DNA of 57,313 bases from contig CALDUO010000061.1 of the NCBI GenBank assembly GCA_937923745.1, positions 1-57,313 on the forward strand, written 5' to 3'. Origin of the DNA: an uncultured Granulosicoccaceae bacterium (GTDB lineage Bacteria > Pseudomonadota > Gammaproteobacteria > Granulosicoccales > Granulosicoccaceae). Of this stretch, positions 17,601 through 25,136 are shown in pieces. How positions within the stretch are numbered: position 1 is the first letter of the stretch; each line of letters starts with the position of its first letter. Position numbers and translations under genes: made by a program. The notes beneath the pieces were generated by a model. The model made no database searches and was not told where the DNA came from. It saw only the letters and a list, made by a program, of their open reading frames with translations.

Positions 17601-18660
17601 GTCTGCTGGTGGCAGTAAGCAGGAGCTCGCCGCTGAAATTGATGGTCTGAAGACAGCAAATGCAGACCTGCAGGCCAAGCTGGACGCACAGATGGCGGCG
17701 GCAGATGAAGCACAGGCGGGCACCGAGGCGTCAATGGCTGAATTGCAGGCCAAGTTAAGCGAGACCGAGGCAGGCCTGTCTGACACTGAAGCACAACTGG
17801 CCAACGCTGAAGCGCAACTGGCCGAAATGAACGCACTGCAAGAGGCGCAAGCGGCTGCGGAAGCTCAAATAGCTGACCTCAATGCATCGCTGGAACAGGC
17901 GCGTGCACAGGCTGATCAAACCGCAGAGGCGCAAGCGTCTCTGGATACTCAGTTAAACGAGATGACTGTGGCCAATCAGGAACTCGCTGGTATGATCGCA
18001 GCGCTGGAAGCCAAAGAAGCCGAGTTAATGAGTAACGTTGATGCGGCTAACCAGAGTGCCTCAGACGAGGTAGCTGCGCTTCAGGCTCAATTGGAAGCCA
18101 GCGAACAGGCTGCACGCGAGCAAGAGGCCTTGGCCGCCAGATTGGCCGAGCAATTGGCAGCAGCTCAGAACGCTGATGCAGCGATGGCGGCCGATGCCGA
18201 GACATTACGTGCACAGGTCGAGCAAAGCCTAAGCGATGCTGGCGTGGCCGGCGCTGAGGTTTCGGTACGACCCGATGGCGCAGTGGGTATCAACCTGTTG
18301 AGTGAACAACTCTTTGGTTCTGGCCGCGCCCGATTGAGCGGTGAAGGTCAAGTCCTGATGGATCAAGTGGCAGCTTCGTTAGAAGACTTCCGTGAGAACC
18401 CGATCCGGATAGAAGGTCACACTGACTCCATCCCGGTCACCGGGCAGTTGCAAGCGATATTCCCGAGCAACTGGGAGCTGTCTGTCGCCCGTGCTGCGAA
18501 TGCCGTTAACTATCTGCAAAACAACAGTGGTTTCTCTCCGGAGAATTTGTCGGCAAGCGGCTTCGGCGAATTTCAACCGGTGGCGCCAAACAATACCCGT
18601 GAAGGTAGAGCACGTAACCGACGTATTGAACTGGTCATTAGCCCGCAGACTGCGCAGTAG
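14698..18660 (+). CDS. Giant inner-membrane coiled-coil protein with C-terminal OmpA domain
   Basis: 1320 residues. Residues 1-12 are cytoplasmic, and one hydrophobic helix spans about 13-34 with no cleavage site, so it is probably an inner-membrane anchor. From about 38 to 1170 the sequence is almost entirely Ala/Glu/Gln/Leu-rich heptad-like coiled coil with local repeats (for example ETQLADT twice in tandem, then variants of AQLAERDA). The last 135 residues are an OmpA/MotB peptidoglycan-binding domain (IRIEGHTDSIPVTG, FPSNWELSVARA, NRRIELVIS). The design is MotB-like: anchored in the membrane, gripping the cell wall. A fully extended coiled coil of this size would be about 165 nm, much longer than the periplasm is wide, so it must fold back or run parallel to the wall. 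AAGGA lies 9 nt before the ATG. No motA-like neighbour is present. Exact function unknown. Confidence 0.8.
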   Translation: MSSNFLNTPSRTSYLLKLALAALTLLALIVAWYAKSGVSSRYTELETSHQSLTAEYASLETSQSELSNSLSAMGTQLADTETQLADTRLDLEAKLAAASTGVEESEAQLAQLNTELADAQTTVASLEQAVGERDAAIEAAKAQLAERDAELDTLNTQLAERDASLQQSEQLLLEKDAAIEQGSLALADMESKMETATAEVQSLFSRQQEEAGGEIESLRAQVETLTADLTARDETIAEMQAATSDSESAVGTLNADLEAANAQVAEQQANVASVTEELGQVTAELEQTKAELEQAKVELSDSTAAIAANEQQLIDRDSALEQMNQLLLDAEGQVAERDSNLEVMQAEVQGFMGSKDELSGQLESAAAANAELQATLDAETAALNEQIGTLEQAKATLEEQVATLEGEVTGLQESLTAAETSLADVEAAVATKDTALADIDSQLAAMTAELESAKSEASAAVASTEAASSEAADLAARHSTETVQLNDEIAHLRGLNRDLRAEITSLNADSEAAKAEFDQVRLALDRAREKEQQLIDLTAVAATLRSSVDELEESNTVNANGLLAAQGEADQVKASLEALQGQYDTDIASLNDQVAELLTERSALQQQVADLQADIDASGVALAEAQASAAESVSVASQLKTDLEAMSSQSADAGELQVQIDALRTARDSLVEENSALLADAESNADETLKLQNSAEELRNANAQLIEQIAQLQNASTEQGDVAAANAELTTEVEELSAEVEELTTTNATLAGEIETLTASVGTLEADGTKQLSTIENLTAQLEGIGGEKGELMAQVTDAQAATVDLQAKLDEAESVNGELSARVLELENSGASLQAELEANAGSLEATGAELEALQATNSDMMARVEELETVNTAAMEEKALLEAELESLTANVEAMTAENGQLKTEVDGFMAIKPDLEMAVSDREALATELTAAQSANTELMARLDEMAAAASESQAANEQLAAQLESAGGSKQELAAEIDGLKTANADLQAKLDAQMAAADEAQAGTEASMAELQAKLSETEAGLSDTEAQLANAEAQLAEMNALQEAQAAAEAQIADLNASLEQARAQADQTAEAQASLDTQLNEMTVANQELAGMIAALEAKEAELMSNVDAANQSASDEVAALQAQLEASEQAAREQEALAARLAEQLAAAQNADAAMAADAETLRAQVEQSLSDAGVAGAEVSVRPDGAVGINLLSEQLFGSGRARLSGEGQVLMDQVAASLEDFRENPIRIEGHTDSIPVTGQLQAIFPSNWELSVARAANAVNYLQNNSGFSPENLSASGFGEFQPVAPNNTREGRARNRRIELVISPQTAQ

Positions 18661-18698
18661 TCAGCGTAACCTCGACGGGCTCACTGTCGTACTATCCT

Positions 18699-18733
18699 GC
18701 CGCGCGGCTCTCGCGCGGCGGGCAATCCTTGCC
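18699..18733 (+). terminator. Double hairpin downstream of the OmpA-family gene
   Basis: An 8-bp GC-only stem (18699-18706 with 18712-18719, loop GCTCT) is followed at once by a second hairpin GGCAA-TCC-TTGCC (18721-18733). No T-run follows. It could stop or stabilise the transcript of the coiled-coil gene, or be a palindromic repeat element. Confidence 0.45.
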
Positions 18734-18790
18734 GGTCCTCCTCTGTAGATTGTGCGCCATTGCAGGCCAACCATTGTTGTGACCTCTATT

Positions 18791-18905
18791 GCCGCCAGGT
18801 CCATTGTTGCCATTTCTGGTGTTGCCATTTCTGGTGTCGCCAGTTCCAATGTTGCCAGTTCCAGTGTTGCCCGCTCCAATTCTGCCAGCTCCAGCGTCCA
18901 GAATA
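18791..18905. repeat. 15-bp tandem array, about 8 units
   Basis: The heptamer GTTGCCA or a variant recurs at 18791, 18806, 18821, 18836, 18851, 18866 and 18881, exactly every 15 bp, with a decayed last copy at 18896. Typical full units are GTTGCCATTTCTGGT and GTTGCCAGTTCCAGT. Neighbouring copies are more alike than distant ones, as expected for stepwise local duplication. Confidence 0.9.
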
Positions 18906-19049
18906 CCTCCCGATCACTCTATGCTCTTTGCACGGTGATTCGCGTCTGATTGCCTGTCGCGGTGCCAGCCCTGTTTTTGTCACTACCTGTTCTGTACCAG
19001 ACTGTTTGCGCGCCTGCACACGTTTTTGACGATTGCTGCTCGATGAATG

Positions 19050-19111
19050 TCGAAGCCGCCATCGGAGCTGCACTTGAAGAGGTGCCCTCGAAGCTGCCCT
19101 CGAAGCTGCTA
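19050..19111. repeat. 12-bp tandem array, 5 units
   Basis: Units TCGAAGCCGCCA, TCGGAGCTGCAC, TTGAAGAGGTGCCC, TCGAAGCTGCCC and TCGAAGCTGCTA. Four are 12 bp and one is 14 bp. The array lies 150 bp after the 15-bp array in the same spacer and is unrelated to it in sequence. Confidence 0.7.
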
Positions 19112-19324
19112 TTGGGGAGGGGCGCTTTGGAGTAGCCACGGGGCCAGCCACGAGGCCGCCGGTAACACCGTCAACGGTGAACCGGTAGCGCCTGCTCTCT
19201 CGTACCGGTTCTGTTAGGGTAGGGTAGGTACAGCAGTCAGGCAGTCGCAATGAAGCATCCGCTCCACGGTTGCTACTGTATTTTAAAAAAACCGGTTGTA
19301 CCCGAAGGATTCCGGGTTACAACC

Positions 19325-19990
19325 ATGACCGACAAGGTAACGTGTGTTGTGGCAGTGATAAAAAAAAATCCAGAGTCATGGGATGGGACGATTACCGTGG
19401 CAATGACCGGTGCATCCGGCATTCAATATGGGCTGCGGCTGGTGGAATGTCTGCTTCAGGCAAACCGGCAGGTCTATCTGTTGATGTCCAAGCCTGCACA
19501 GATTGTGATGGGAATGGATACCGATATACCGGTTCCGACCCGTGCCAGTGATGCACAGCGACAATTTAGTGAGTTGTATAATGCCGCACCGGGTCAGTTA
19601 TTGGCCTTCGGGCAAGAAGAGTGGACAGCGCCGGTGGCGAGCGGCTCGGGGGTGTCTGACGCGATGGTTGTGTGTCCCTGTACCACTGGCACGCTGGCAA
19701 GCCTTGCCGCCGGGTTGTGCACCAATTTGACAGAACGTGCCGCCGATGTTGTGCTCAAGGAAAACCGGCGGCTCATTGTCATGCCGAGAGAGATGCCTTT
19801 TTCGGTAATTCACCTTGAAAATATGCTGAAGCTTGCGCGCATGGGAGCGATCATCATGCCGCCTAATCCGGCTTTTTATAACCGACCGACAACGCTTGAT
19901 GAAATCATAGACTTCATTGTGGCGCGCGTCCTCGATCAACTCGATGTACCACAAACACTCATGCCTCGATGGGGCATTGATCAGGCCTGA
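19325..19990 (+). CDS. ubiX: UbiX-family flavin prenyltransferase
   Basis: UbiX joins dimethylallyl phosphate to FMN, making the prenylated flavin cofactor used by UbiD-type decarboxylases in ubiquinone synthesis. Visible motifs are ITVAMTGASGIQYGLRL (flavin binding), SGSGVSDAMVVCPCTTGTLA, PREMPFSVIHLENML and MPPNPAFYNRPTTLDEI. These make the family assignment firm. The start at 19325 is preferred over an in-frame ATG at 19250, which would add 25 residues with no family counterpart; even so about 25 residues precede the usual UbiX N-terminus. The stop overlaps the next gene by one base (TGATG). A ubiquinone hydroxylase gene lies 5 kb away (25137). Confidence 0.88.
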   Translation: MTDKVTCVVAVIKKNPESWDGTITVAMTGASGIQYGLRLVECLLQANRQVYLLMSKPAQIVMGMDTDIPVPTRASDAQRQFSELYNAAPGQLLAFGQEEWTAPVASGSGVSDAMVVCPCTTGTLASLAAGLCTNLTERAADVVLKENRRLIVMPREMPFSVIHLENMLKLARMGAIIMPPNPAFYNRPTTLDEIIDFIVARVLDQLDVPQTLMPRWGIDQA

Positions 19991-20580
19991 TGTCGAACTT
20001 GAACAAACAAATACCGCTGTTTCCACTGCCCACGATTGTGATGCCCGGCGGTTTGCTGCCACTGAGACTGTTCGAGTTACGTTACATCGATATGGTCAAA
20101 GAGTGCTTCAAACACGGAACCGGTTTCGGTGTTTGTCTTGCCAAGCCGTTCAGTCAGCAGCAGGTAGAAGAGCCATACCCGCATGGCACCGTTGTGTCAT
20201 TGATCGATTTTGATCAGGGGTCGGACGGCCTGCTACACATTGTCGCGGAGGGTACGCAAGAGTTTCAGTTGAATCAGTTTACGGTAGGCGACAAGGGTTT
20301 GGTCACCGGTGAGGTCTCTTATCTGCCACCGCCACCCGCACAGCCATTACCCGAACGCTACCTGTCACTGGGTGTAAAACTCGGTGTCATACTTGATTAT
20401 GTCGAGCAGCACATCAGTTACCCTGACCGTCAATTGGATGATGCCGCCTGGGTCTGCAATCGTTTGCTGGAGCTGTTGCCGCTTGATGCGCAAACCAAGT
20501 TCGATATTCTGAACCTGATCGATCTTGAAGAACGCTTGGCAGCCCTCGAAGCGATTCAGTTCAGTGTCGAGAACGGATAA
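19990..20580 (+). CDS. LON peptidase substrate-binding domain protein
   Basis: A 196-residue stand-alone LON N-terminal (substrate-binding) domain. The family start is clear: IPLFPLPTIVMPGGLLPLRLFELRY, where a proline-rich strand is followed by an arginine-rich turn. There is no AAA+ or protease domain, so it is not Lon itself. Function of such single-domain proteins is not well established. It is coupled to ubiX by a TGATG overlap. Confidence 0.82.
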   Translation: MSNLNKQIPLFPLPTIVMPGGLLPLRLFELRYIDMVKECFKHGTGFGVCLAKPFSQQQVEEPYPHGTVVSLIDFDQGSDGLLHIVAEGTQEFQLNQFTVGDKGLVTGEVSYLPPPPAQPLPERYLSLGVKLGVILDYVEQHISYPDRQLDDAAWVCNRLLELLPLDAQTKFDILNLIDLEERLAALEAIQFSVENG

Positions 20581-20686
20581 CCGAACAGGGTCAGTTATAA
20601 TTACCAATATCGAGTTTGGCTGGCAGCGCTGATACGTCGGCGGTAAGCGGGCTCGGTTGTAGGGTGTTTGTGTCCGAACGTTTGGG

Positions 20687-22042
20687 TTATATGCTTTCCC
20701 AACACCCTTTACCAACAACCTTTACCAACAACCTGGAGTTGCGTTGACGGTTCACCGAACTCAATCGCGTGGCTGGCAAGTCATTCAGTTCTGCTGGCTT
20801 GTATCCTTGCTCCAAAAACCAATGATTGGTCCTTGTCGTCAACACATAGAGAGTGCTGATACCCTGTTTTTGTGCATGGCTCTCAAGCTCGGCCAACAGG
20901 CTTCTGGCACGACCGGTGTTTTGGTAATCGGGGTGCGTGACCAGACAGGCGATTTCAGCGCAGCTGTGGTCTGCCGTCGACGAAGCATTGTCATGATCAC
21001 CGATCGGTAACAAAGCGGCGCATGCGAGGATTAAACCCTCTCGCTCAATCACCCGAAAATGTTCGATGTCCAGTTCCAGTTGTTCGGTTGTCCGGTGCAC
21101 CAGGGTACCGTCGTCCTCCAGTGGTTTGATCAACGTGCAAATACTGCCGATATCCGAGATGTTTGCCATGCGACTGTGTTCGTAGTGATCGGCATTGATC
21201 ATGGCGCCACTGCCGTCGCGGGTGAAGAGTTCCTTGAGCAGGGCATCCCGGTCGTTGAGTGACAGAATATGGGTACGGTTAACTCCGGATTTGCACGCAG
21301 TTGCTGCCTTCGACAAAATGAGGCGAGCCGGTGCTTCCGGTGGCATCTTATCCAACAGGGTTTCAACGGTGTCAGGGTCAGCCTCCCGTATAGGTTGATC
21401 GGACGAATCAACCATGGCGTGTTCGCTGATGAAAATCAGTTTGTCTGCCTGCAGGGATATAGCGGCCTGCATGGCTACCTCCTCAGACAGCAGGTTAAAG
21501 ACATCGCCGGTTCTGGAGTATCCCAGTGGCGGCAGAAGCACAAGGTGGCCTTGTTCGATTAATTCTTTTAACGCAGTCGCGTGAACCTGTCTGACTTGCC
21601 CGGTGTATAAAAAATCAACGCCATGATGGATGCCGTGCGGACGTGCGGTGATGAAATTGCCGGATGTCACGCTCAGGTGTGCGCCCGCCATTGGAGTGTT
21701 GGGCAGACCCATCGAGAGCCGCGATTCTATAAAGACACGTGCCTTGCCGACCTCGGCGACGAGTATGTCACGGGTCTGCTCATTGGTGACTCTGAGCCCA
21801 TCGACAACCACAGGCTCGATGTGGTGAGCGCTGAGCGTTGAATCGAGCTGCGCGCGTAATCCATGTACCAGAACCAGGCGTACACCCAAGTGACTCAGAA
21901 GCGTAATATCGTTGATCAGGTCAGAGAAAAACGACGAGGTGAGGGCAGCACCGCTGAAACACAGAACGAAGGTTTTGCCCCGGTGTGAGTTGATGTACGG
22001 CGACGCATGTCTAAACCATTCAATTGTGTGGGTGGATGTCAC
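20687..22042 (-). CDS. argA: N-acetylglutamate synthase ArgA
   Basis: A 451-residue amino-acid N-acetyltransferase, the first step of arginine synthesis (glutamate + acetyl-CoA). The N-terminal two thirds is an amino-acid-kinase-like regulatory domain (TFVLCFSGAAL, RLVLVHGLRAQLD, LLPPLGYSRTGDVFNLL). The C-terminal third is a GNAT domain (EIACLVTHPDYQNTGRARSLL, then TTRTNHWFLEQGY). The C-terminus looks secondarily altered: after SRLLVK, where relatives normally finish, about 10 extra residues come from a 13-bp tandem repeat that overlaps the 3' end and shifts the stop codon. Confidence 0.92.
   Translation of the reverse strand: MTSTHTIEWFRHASPYINSHRGKTFVLCFSGAALTSSFFSDLINDITLLSHLGVRLVLVHGLRAQLDSTLSAHHIEPVVVDGLRVTNEQTRDILVAEVGKARVFIESRLSMGLPNTPMAGAHLSVTSGNFITARPHGIHHGVDFLYTGQVRQVHATALKELIEQGHLVLLPPLGYSRTGDVFNLLSEEVAMQAAISLQADKLIFISEHAMVDSSDQPIREADPDTVETLLDKMPPEAPARLILSKAATACKSGVNRTHILSLNDRDALLKELFTRDGSGAMINADHYEHSRMANISDIGSICTLIKPLEDDGTLVHRTTEQLELDIEHFRVIEREGLILACAALLPIGDHDNASSTADHSCAEIACLVTHPDYQNTGRARSLLAELESHAQKQGISTLYVLTTRTNHWFLEQGYKPAELNDLPATRLSSVNRQRNSRLLVKVVGKGCWESI
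20699..20737. repeat. 13-bp tandem array overlapping the argA 3' end
   Basis: CCAACACCCTTTA, CCAACAACCTTTA and CCAACAACCTGGA occur head to tail on the plus strand. The period is not a multiple of three, so each copy is read in a different frame by argA. One of these frames has a stop (TAA) that the current frame misses. Confidence 0.85.
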
Positions 22043-22150
22043 CTCGGTAACCTACATGTCCAGGAGTCGCGATAGATTATACTGCAGCCTTCAGGCCAGC
22101 CAAGGCCAGAATGACAGATTAGGCAGACTCCGGCGACTGGCTGTGAATTT

Positions 22151-22186
22151 GCACCAGAGTTAGCACCAAAGGCAGCACCGGAATCA
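22151..22186. repeat. 12-bp tandem array, 3 units
   Basis: GCACCAGAGTTA, GCACCAAAGGCA and GCACCGGAATCA share GCACC and are tandem in the 226-bp divergent spacer between argA and the HtrA-like gene. A further 12-bp duplication (GAGCAAACTACC then GAGCAAACTACA, 22304-22327) sits inside that gene's signal peptide region. Confidence 0.7.
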
Positions 22187-22268
22187 ACACATCAAGACAC
22201 CTGCAATCGACAACAGCGTGTGTTCGGTTCTTCGTGTGCGCGGACATGTTAAGGAAATAACCCAAATA

Positions 22269-25115
22269 ATGAGTCAAAGCCCAGCCAACCCGACACGAGG
22301 CACGAGCAAACTACCGAGCAAACTACACTGGCACCTGTTGCTCGTGACTTGCGTCATGCTCGTGAGCGTGTCTGCGCGCGCCCTCGACGATCAATGGGCG
22401 CAAACGCTGTCCAGAGCAGCCAATTCGGTGGTGTCGTTGCAACTGGCTCAATTACGCAACTTTGACGATGCCGAACAGGGCGGCAGCACTGCAACCGGTT
22501 TTGTGGTGGATGCAGAGCGAGGCATTTTGCTGACCAACAGGCATGTGGTTGGCTCCGGCCCGATCAGAATTTCCGCGACTTTCCAGAATCAGGAGCGCGT
22601 CGAGGCTGTGCCACTGTATCGCGATCCAATCCATGACTTTGCGTTCGTGCGATATGATCCGGCTGCACTGCGTTATGCCAACCCCGAGTCGTTGGAGCTT
22701 CGTCCTGACAAAGTCAGCACTGGCCTGAATATTCGCGTGATCGGGAGTGACGGTGGTGAACAGCTCTCCATACTGCCTGGTACCATTGCGCGCACGGACC
22801 GTGAGGCACCCAGTTACGGCCGGTACGGTTACAACGACTTTAACACCTTCTATTTTCAGGCAGCCTCATCGACATCGGGTGGCTCCTCCGGTTCACCGGT
22901 CATCGATTTTGACGGTCATGTTGTGGCGCTTAATGCCGCAGCCAATACGCGCACAGCAAGCAGCTTTTTTCTGCCGCTGCACCGAATCAAGCGAGCGCTC
23001 GAAAATCTGCAGTCAGAGACCGAGAACACCCGGGGCGGTTTCCAGACTGTGTTCAGGCATCAGCCCTTTCGGCTTTTGAGCAAACTCGGGCTGTCGGCTG
23101 AGCTTGAGGAAGAGGTGCGGGCGATGGGTAATGACAATACCGGCATGCTGGTGGTGGGTCAGGTTTTCCCCGGTGGTGTCGCTGAAGATCGGTTTGAGGC
23201 CGGTGATATTTTGGTCCGTGTTAACAGCGAGAAAATCACGAGTTATCTGGCATTGGAAACGCGATTGGATGACGCTATCGGAGAGACGTTACAGGTTGAG
23301 TTGATACGGCAGGGTGAACTGGTGAGCGAGTCGGTAGAAGTTGCCGACCTGCATGCACTGACACCGGATCGGTTTATCGAGCTTGGCGACAGCGTGTTAC
23401 AGAATATGTCTATCCAGCACTCACGGGCAATGAATCTGCCGCAAGCAGGTGTGGTCGTGATGCGTCCCGGTTTTTTGTTCACGCGAGGTAACGTGCCACA
23501 GAGTTCCGTTATTACAGAACTCGATGGGCAAACGGTAGAGACCATCGATGATTTGCTGACCATCATAAAAAACGGTGGCTCGCGTGAACGGCTGACCGTC
23601 CGCTACATCGTGCCGGGTCGTGAGTTCACCACCAGTGTTGGCCAGATCTACATGAACAACAAATGGTTTGGGTTTCGTCAGTGCTCGCGTCGGGACGATG
23701 TCAGGTATTGGCAGTGCGACGCCATCAGTTTGCCACCAGCAGCAGAGACTGCGTTGCCAACCGGGCTTCAGGTGGCAGGCTTTCGTGATCCGTTGTTAAA
23801 TCGGGTTGCACCAGCCATGGTCAAAGTAGAATTCCATATTCCACACACCACCGATAACGTCTATGCACGACATTTCAGTGGCGTGGGTTTGGTGATTGAT
23901 CGCGAAGCGGGACTGGTCGCGGTCGACAGAAACACCGTACCGATTGCGTTGGGCGATGCCGAGATCACTTTCTTTGGTTCGTACGTCACCCGTGCGGAGG
24001 TTGTCTTTTTGCACCCGGTGCATAACATCGCACTCCTGAAATACAACACCGAAGGTCTGGAGACTTTGCCTTTCGAGGCGTTAAAGCTTGCAGCCGCTAA
24101 CGAGGCACTGCCGGAAGAGCTGACGATGATCGGGCTGCGTGCCGACGGCACCTTTCGCAGGCATGCCATTGACGATATGAGTCGTGTGACTATCGGTTTT
24201 AAAGCCCCATCGTTAGCCAGGTTTCAGCAGTCAGCAGCTGACGTGTACGGTGTACCCAATATACCGCCGTCATTGGGCGGTCCTTTGGTGGATGACAATG
24301 GCGATGTCCACGCTATTTGGATGAGTTTCGCGTACCAGAGTGGTCAGGAGATCACGCAAAAAGAGTGGGCTCTGCCTGCCGCAATTTTAAAAGAGGCGCA
24401 TCGACTTTATCGGTCGGGTCAATCGTTTCGATCATTGGATGCAGACCTTGACTACCGGTCTATCGCCCAGGCGCGCAAGCTCGGACTCCCCGACAATTGG
24501 CTGTCGCGGTACCTTTCGCTCGACGCAGAACTGCGCAAGGTGTTGTATGTATCCCAATTGGTACCACTGACCGATGCCGCAAAAAAACTGGCGGTCGGTG
24601 ATGTGCTTCTGGCTATTGACGGTGAGCTGGTCAGCGACCTCTTTGCAGCTGAGCGTCTTGCGCAAAAGCCACTCGTGACACTCACCGTGTTACGTCGGGG
24701 TGACGTGCTGAGCATTGAGCTGACGCCGTCGGCGTTATCGGGCCTCGGTACGCAGCGCATCGTGAGTTGGGCCGGAGCCACTTTTCAGGAGCCGCATCGT
24801 GAAATTGCCAGATTCAAAGGGGTAAGGCCGCAAGGCGTCTATATTGCCGCAACCCAAGATGGTTCACCAGCTATGTGGGACAAGGTATATCGCAACCGGT
24901 TCGTTACCGCCGTCGACGGTGTGCCGGTGACTAACCTTGAAGAGTTTCTCGCTCAAGTGAGTACACGGGCTCAGGACGAAATAACCCGGCTGTCGCTGGT
25001 CAATATCAATGGCCGGGAAAGTATAGTGAGTGTTCAACCCGAGTATAATTTTTGGCCTACGTTCGAAATAGTGCGTGACGCAGAGGGCTGGCGTCGTATC
25101 AATTACGTCAACTGA
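22269..25115 (+). CDS. Tandem HtrA/Nma111-like serine protease with PDZ domains
   Basis: 948 residues from ATG 22269. A signal peptide ends near ...SVSARA. The first trypsin-like domain has an intact triad: His in LTNRHVV, Asp in IHDFAFVRYD, Ser in GGSSGSPV. PDZ-like regions follow (LVVGQVFPGGVAEDRF..GDILVRVN, then another around SVITELDGQTVETIDD). The second half repeats the fold, but its triad is lost: VDRNTV in place of the His motif, VHNIALLKY in place of the Asp motif, PSLGGPLVD in place of GNSGGP. More PDZ-like sequence ends the protein. One active plus one dead protease unit with PDZ modules is the layout of eukaryotic Nma111/Ynm3 and of some bacterial homologues. It is probably a periplasmic quality-control protease. 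A GTG at 22218 would add 17 residues ahead of the signal peptide and is unlikely. Confidence 0.82.
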   Translation: MSQSPANPTRGTSKLPSKLHWHLLLVTCVMLVSVSARALDDQWAQTLSRAANSVVSLQLAQLRNFDDAEQGGSTATGFVVDAERGILLTNRHVVGSGPIRISATFQNQERVEAVPLYRDPIHDFAFVRYDPAALRYANPESLELRPDKVSTGLNIRVIGSDGGEQLSILPGTIARTDREAPSYGRYGYNDFNTFYFQAASSTSGGSSGSPVIDFDGHVVALNAAANTRTASSFFLPLHRIKRALENLQSETENTRGGFQTVFRHQPFRLLSKLGLSAELEEEVRAMGNDNTGMLVVGQVFPGGVAEDRFEAGDILVRVNSEKITSYLALETRLDDAIGETLQVELIRQGELVSESVEVADLHALTPDRFIELGDSVLQNMSIQHSRAMNLPQAGVVVMRPGFLFTRGNVPQSSVITELDGQTVETIDDLLTIIKNGGSRERLTVRYIVPGREFTTSVGQIYMNNKWFGFRQCSRRDDVRYWQCDAISLPPAAETALPTGLQVAGFRDPLLNRVAPAMVKVEFHIPHTTDNVYARHFSGVGLVIDREAGLVAVDRNTVPIALGDAEITFFGSYVTRAEVVFLHPVHNIALLKYNTEGLETLPFEALKLAAANEALPEELTMIGLRADGTFRRHAIDDMSRVTIGFKAPSLARFQQSAADVYGVPNIPPSLGGPLVDDNGDVHAIWMSFAYQSGQEITQKEWALPAAILKEAHRLYRSGQSFRSLDADLDYRSIAQARKLGLPDNWLSRYLSLDAELRKVLYVSQLVPLTDAAKKLAVGDVLLAIDGELVSDLFAAERLAQKPLVTLTVLRRGDVLSIELTPSALSGLGTQRIVSWAGATFQEPHREIARFKGVRPQGVYIAATQDGSPAMWDKVYRNRFVTAVDGVPVTNLEEFLAQVSTRAQDEITRLSLVNINGRESIVSVQPEYNFWPTFEIVRDAEGWRRINYVN

Positions 25116-25136
25116 GTTTTTATAGGTACCGCTGCC

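Larger units (their letters stand above)
18661..19324. other. Gene-free spacer rich in tandem repeats
   Basis: 664 bp without a convincing gene. Long frames exist on both strands over 18740-19250, but only because a 15-bp repeat keeps several frames open; they have no good starts and encode meaningless pentapeptide repeats. Contents: double hairpin, 15-bp array, 12-bp array at 19050-19111 and a shorter direct repeat near 19134-19160. Confidence 0.6.

Noticed and set aside
14744-17836. Many long frames antisense to the coiled-coil gene
   Set aside because: They mirror the biased Ala/Glu/Gln codons of the real gene and have Ser/Ala/Cys-rich nonsense composition.
18791-18905. CRISPR array
   Set aside because: Period of 15 bp with no separate spacers and no cas genes.
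18786-19250. Minus-strand 154-codon frame and overlapping frames over the 15-bp array
   Set aside because: Open only because of the repeats, composition is Trp/Gln/His nonsense, no start signal and no recognisable family.
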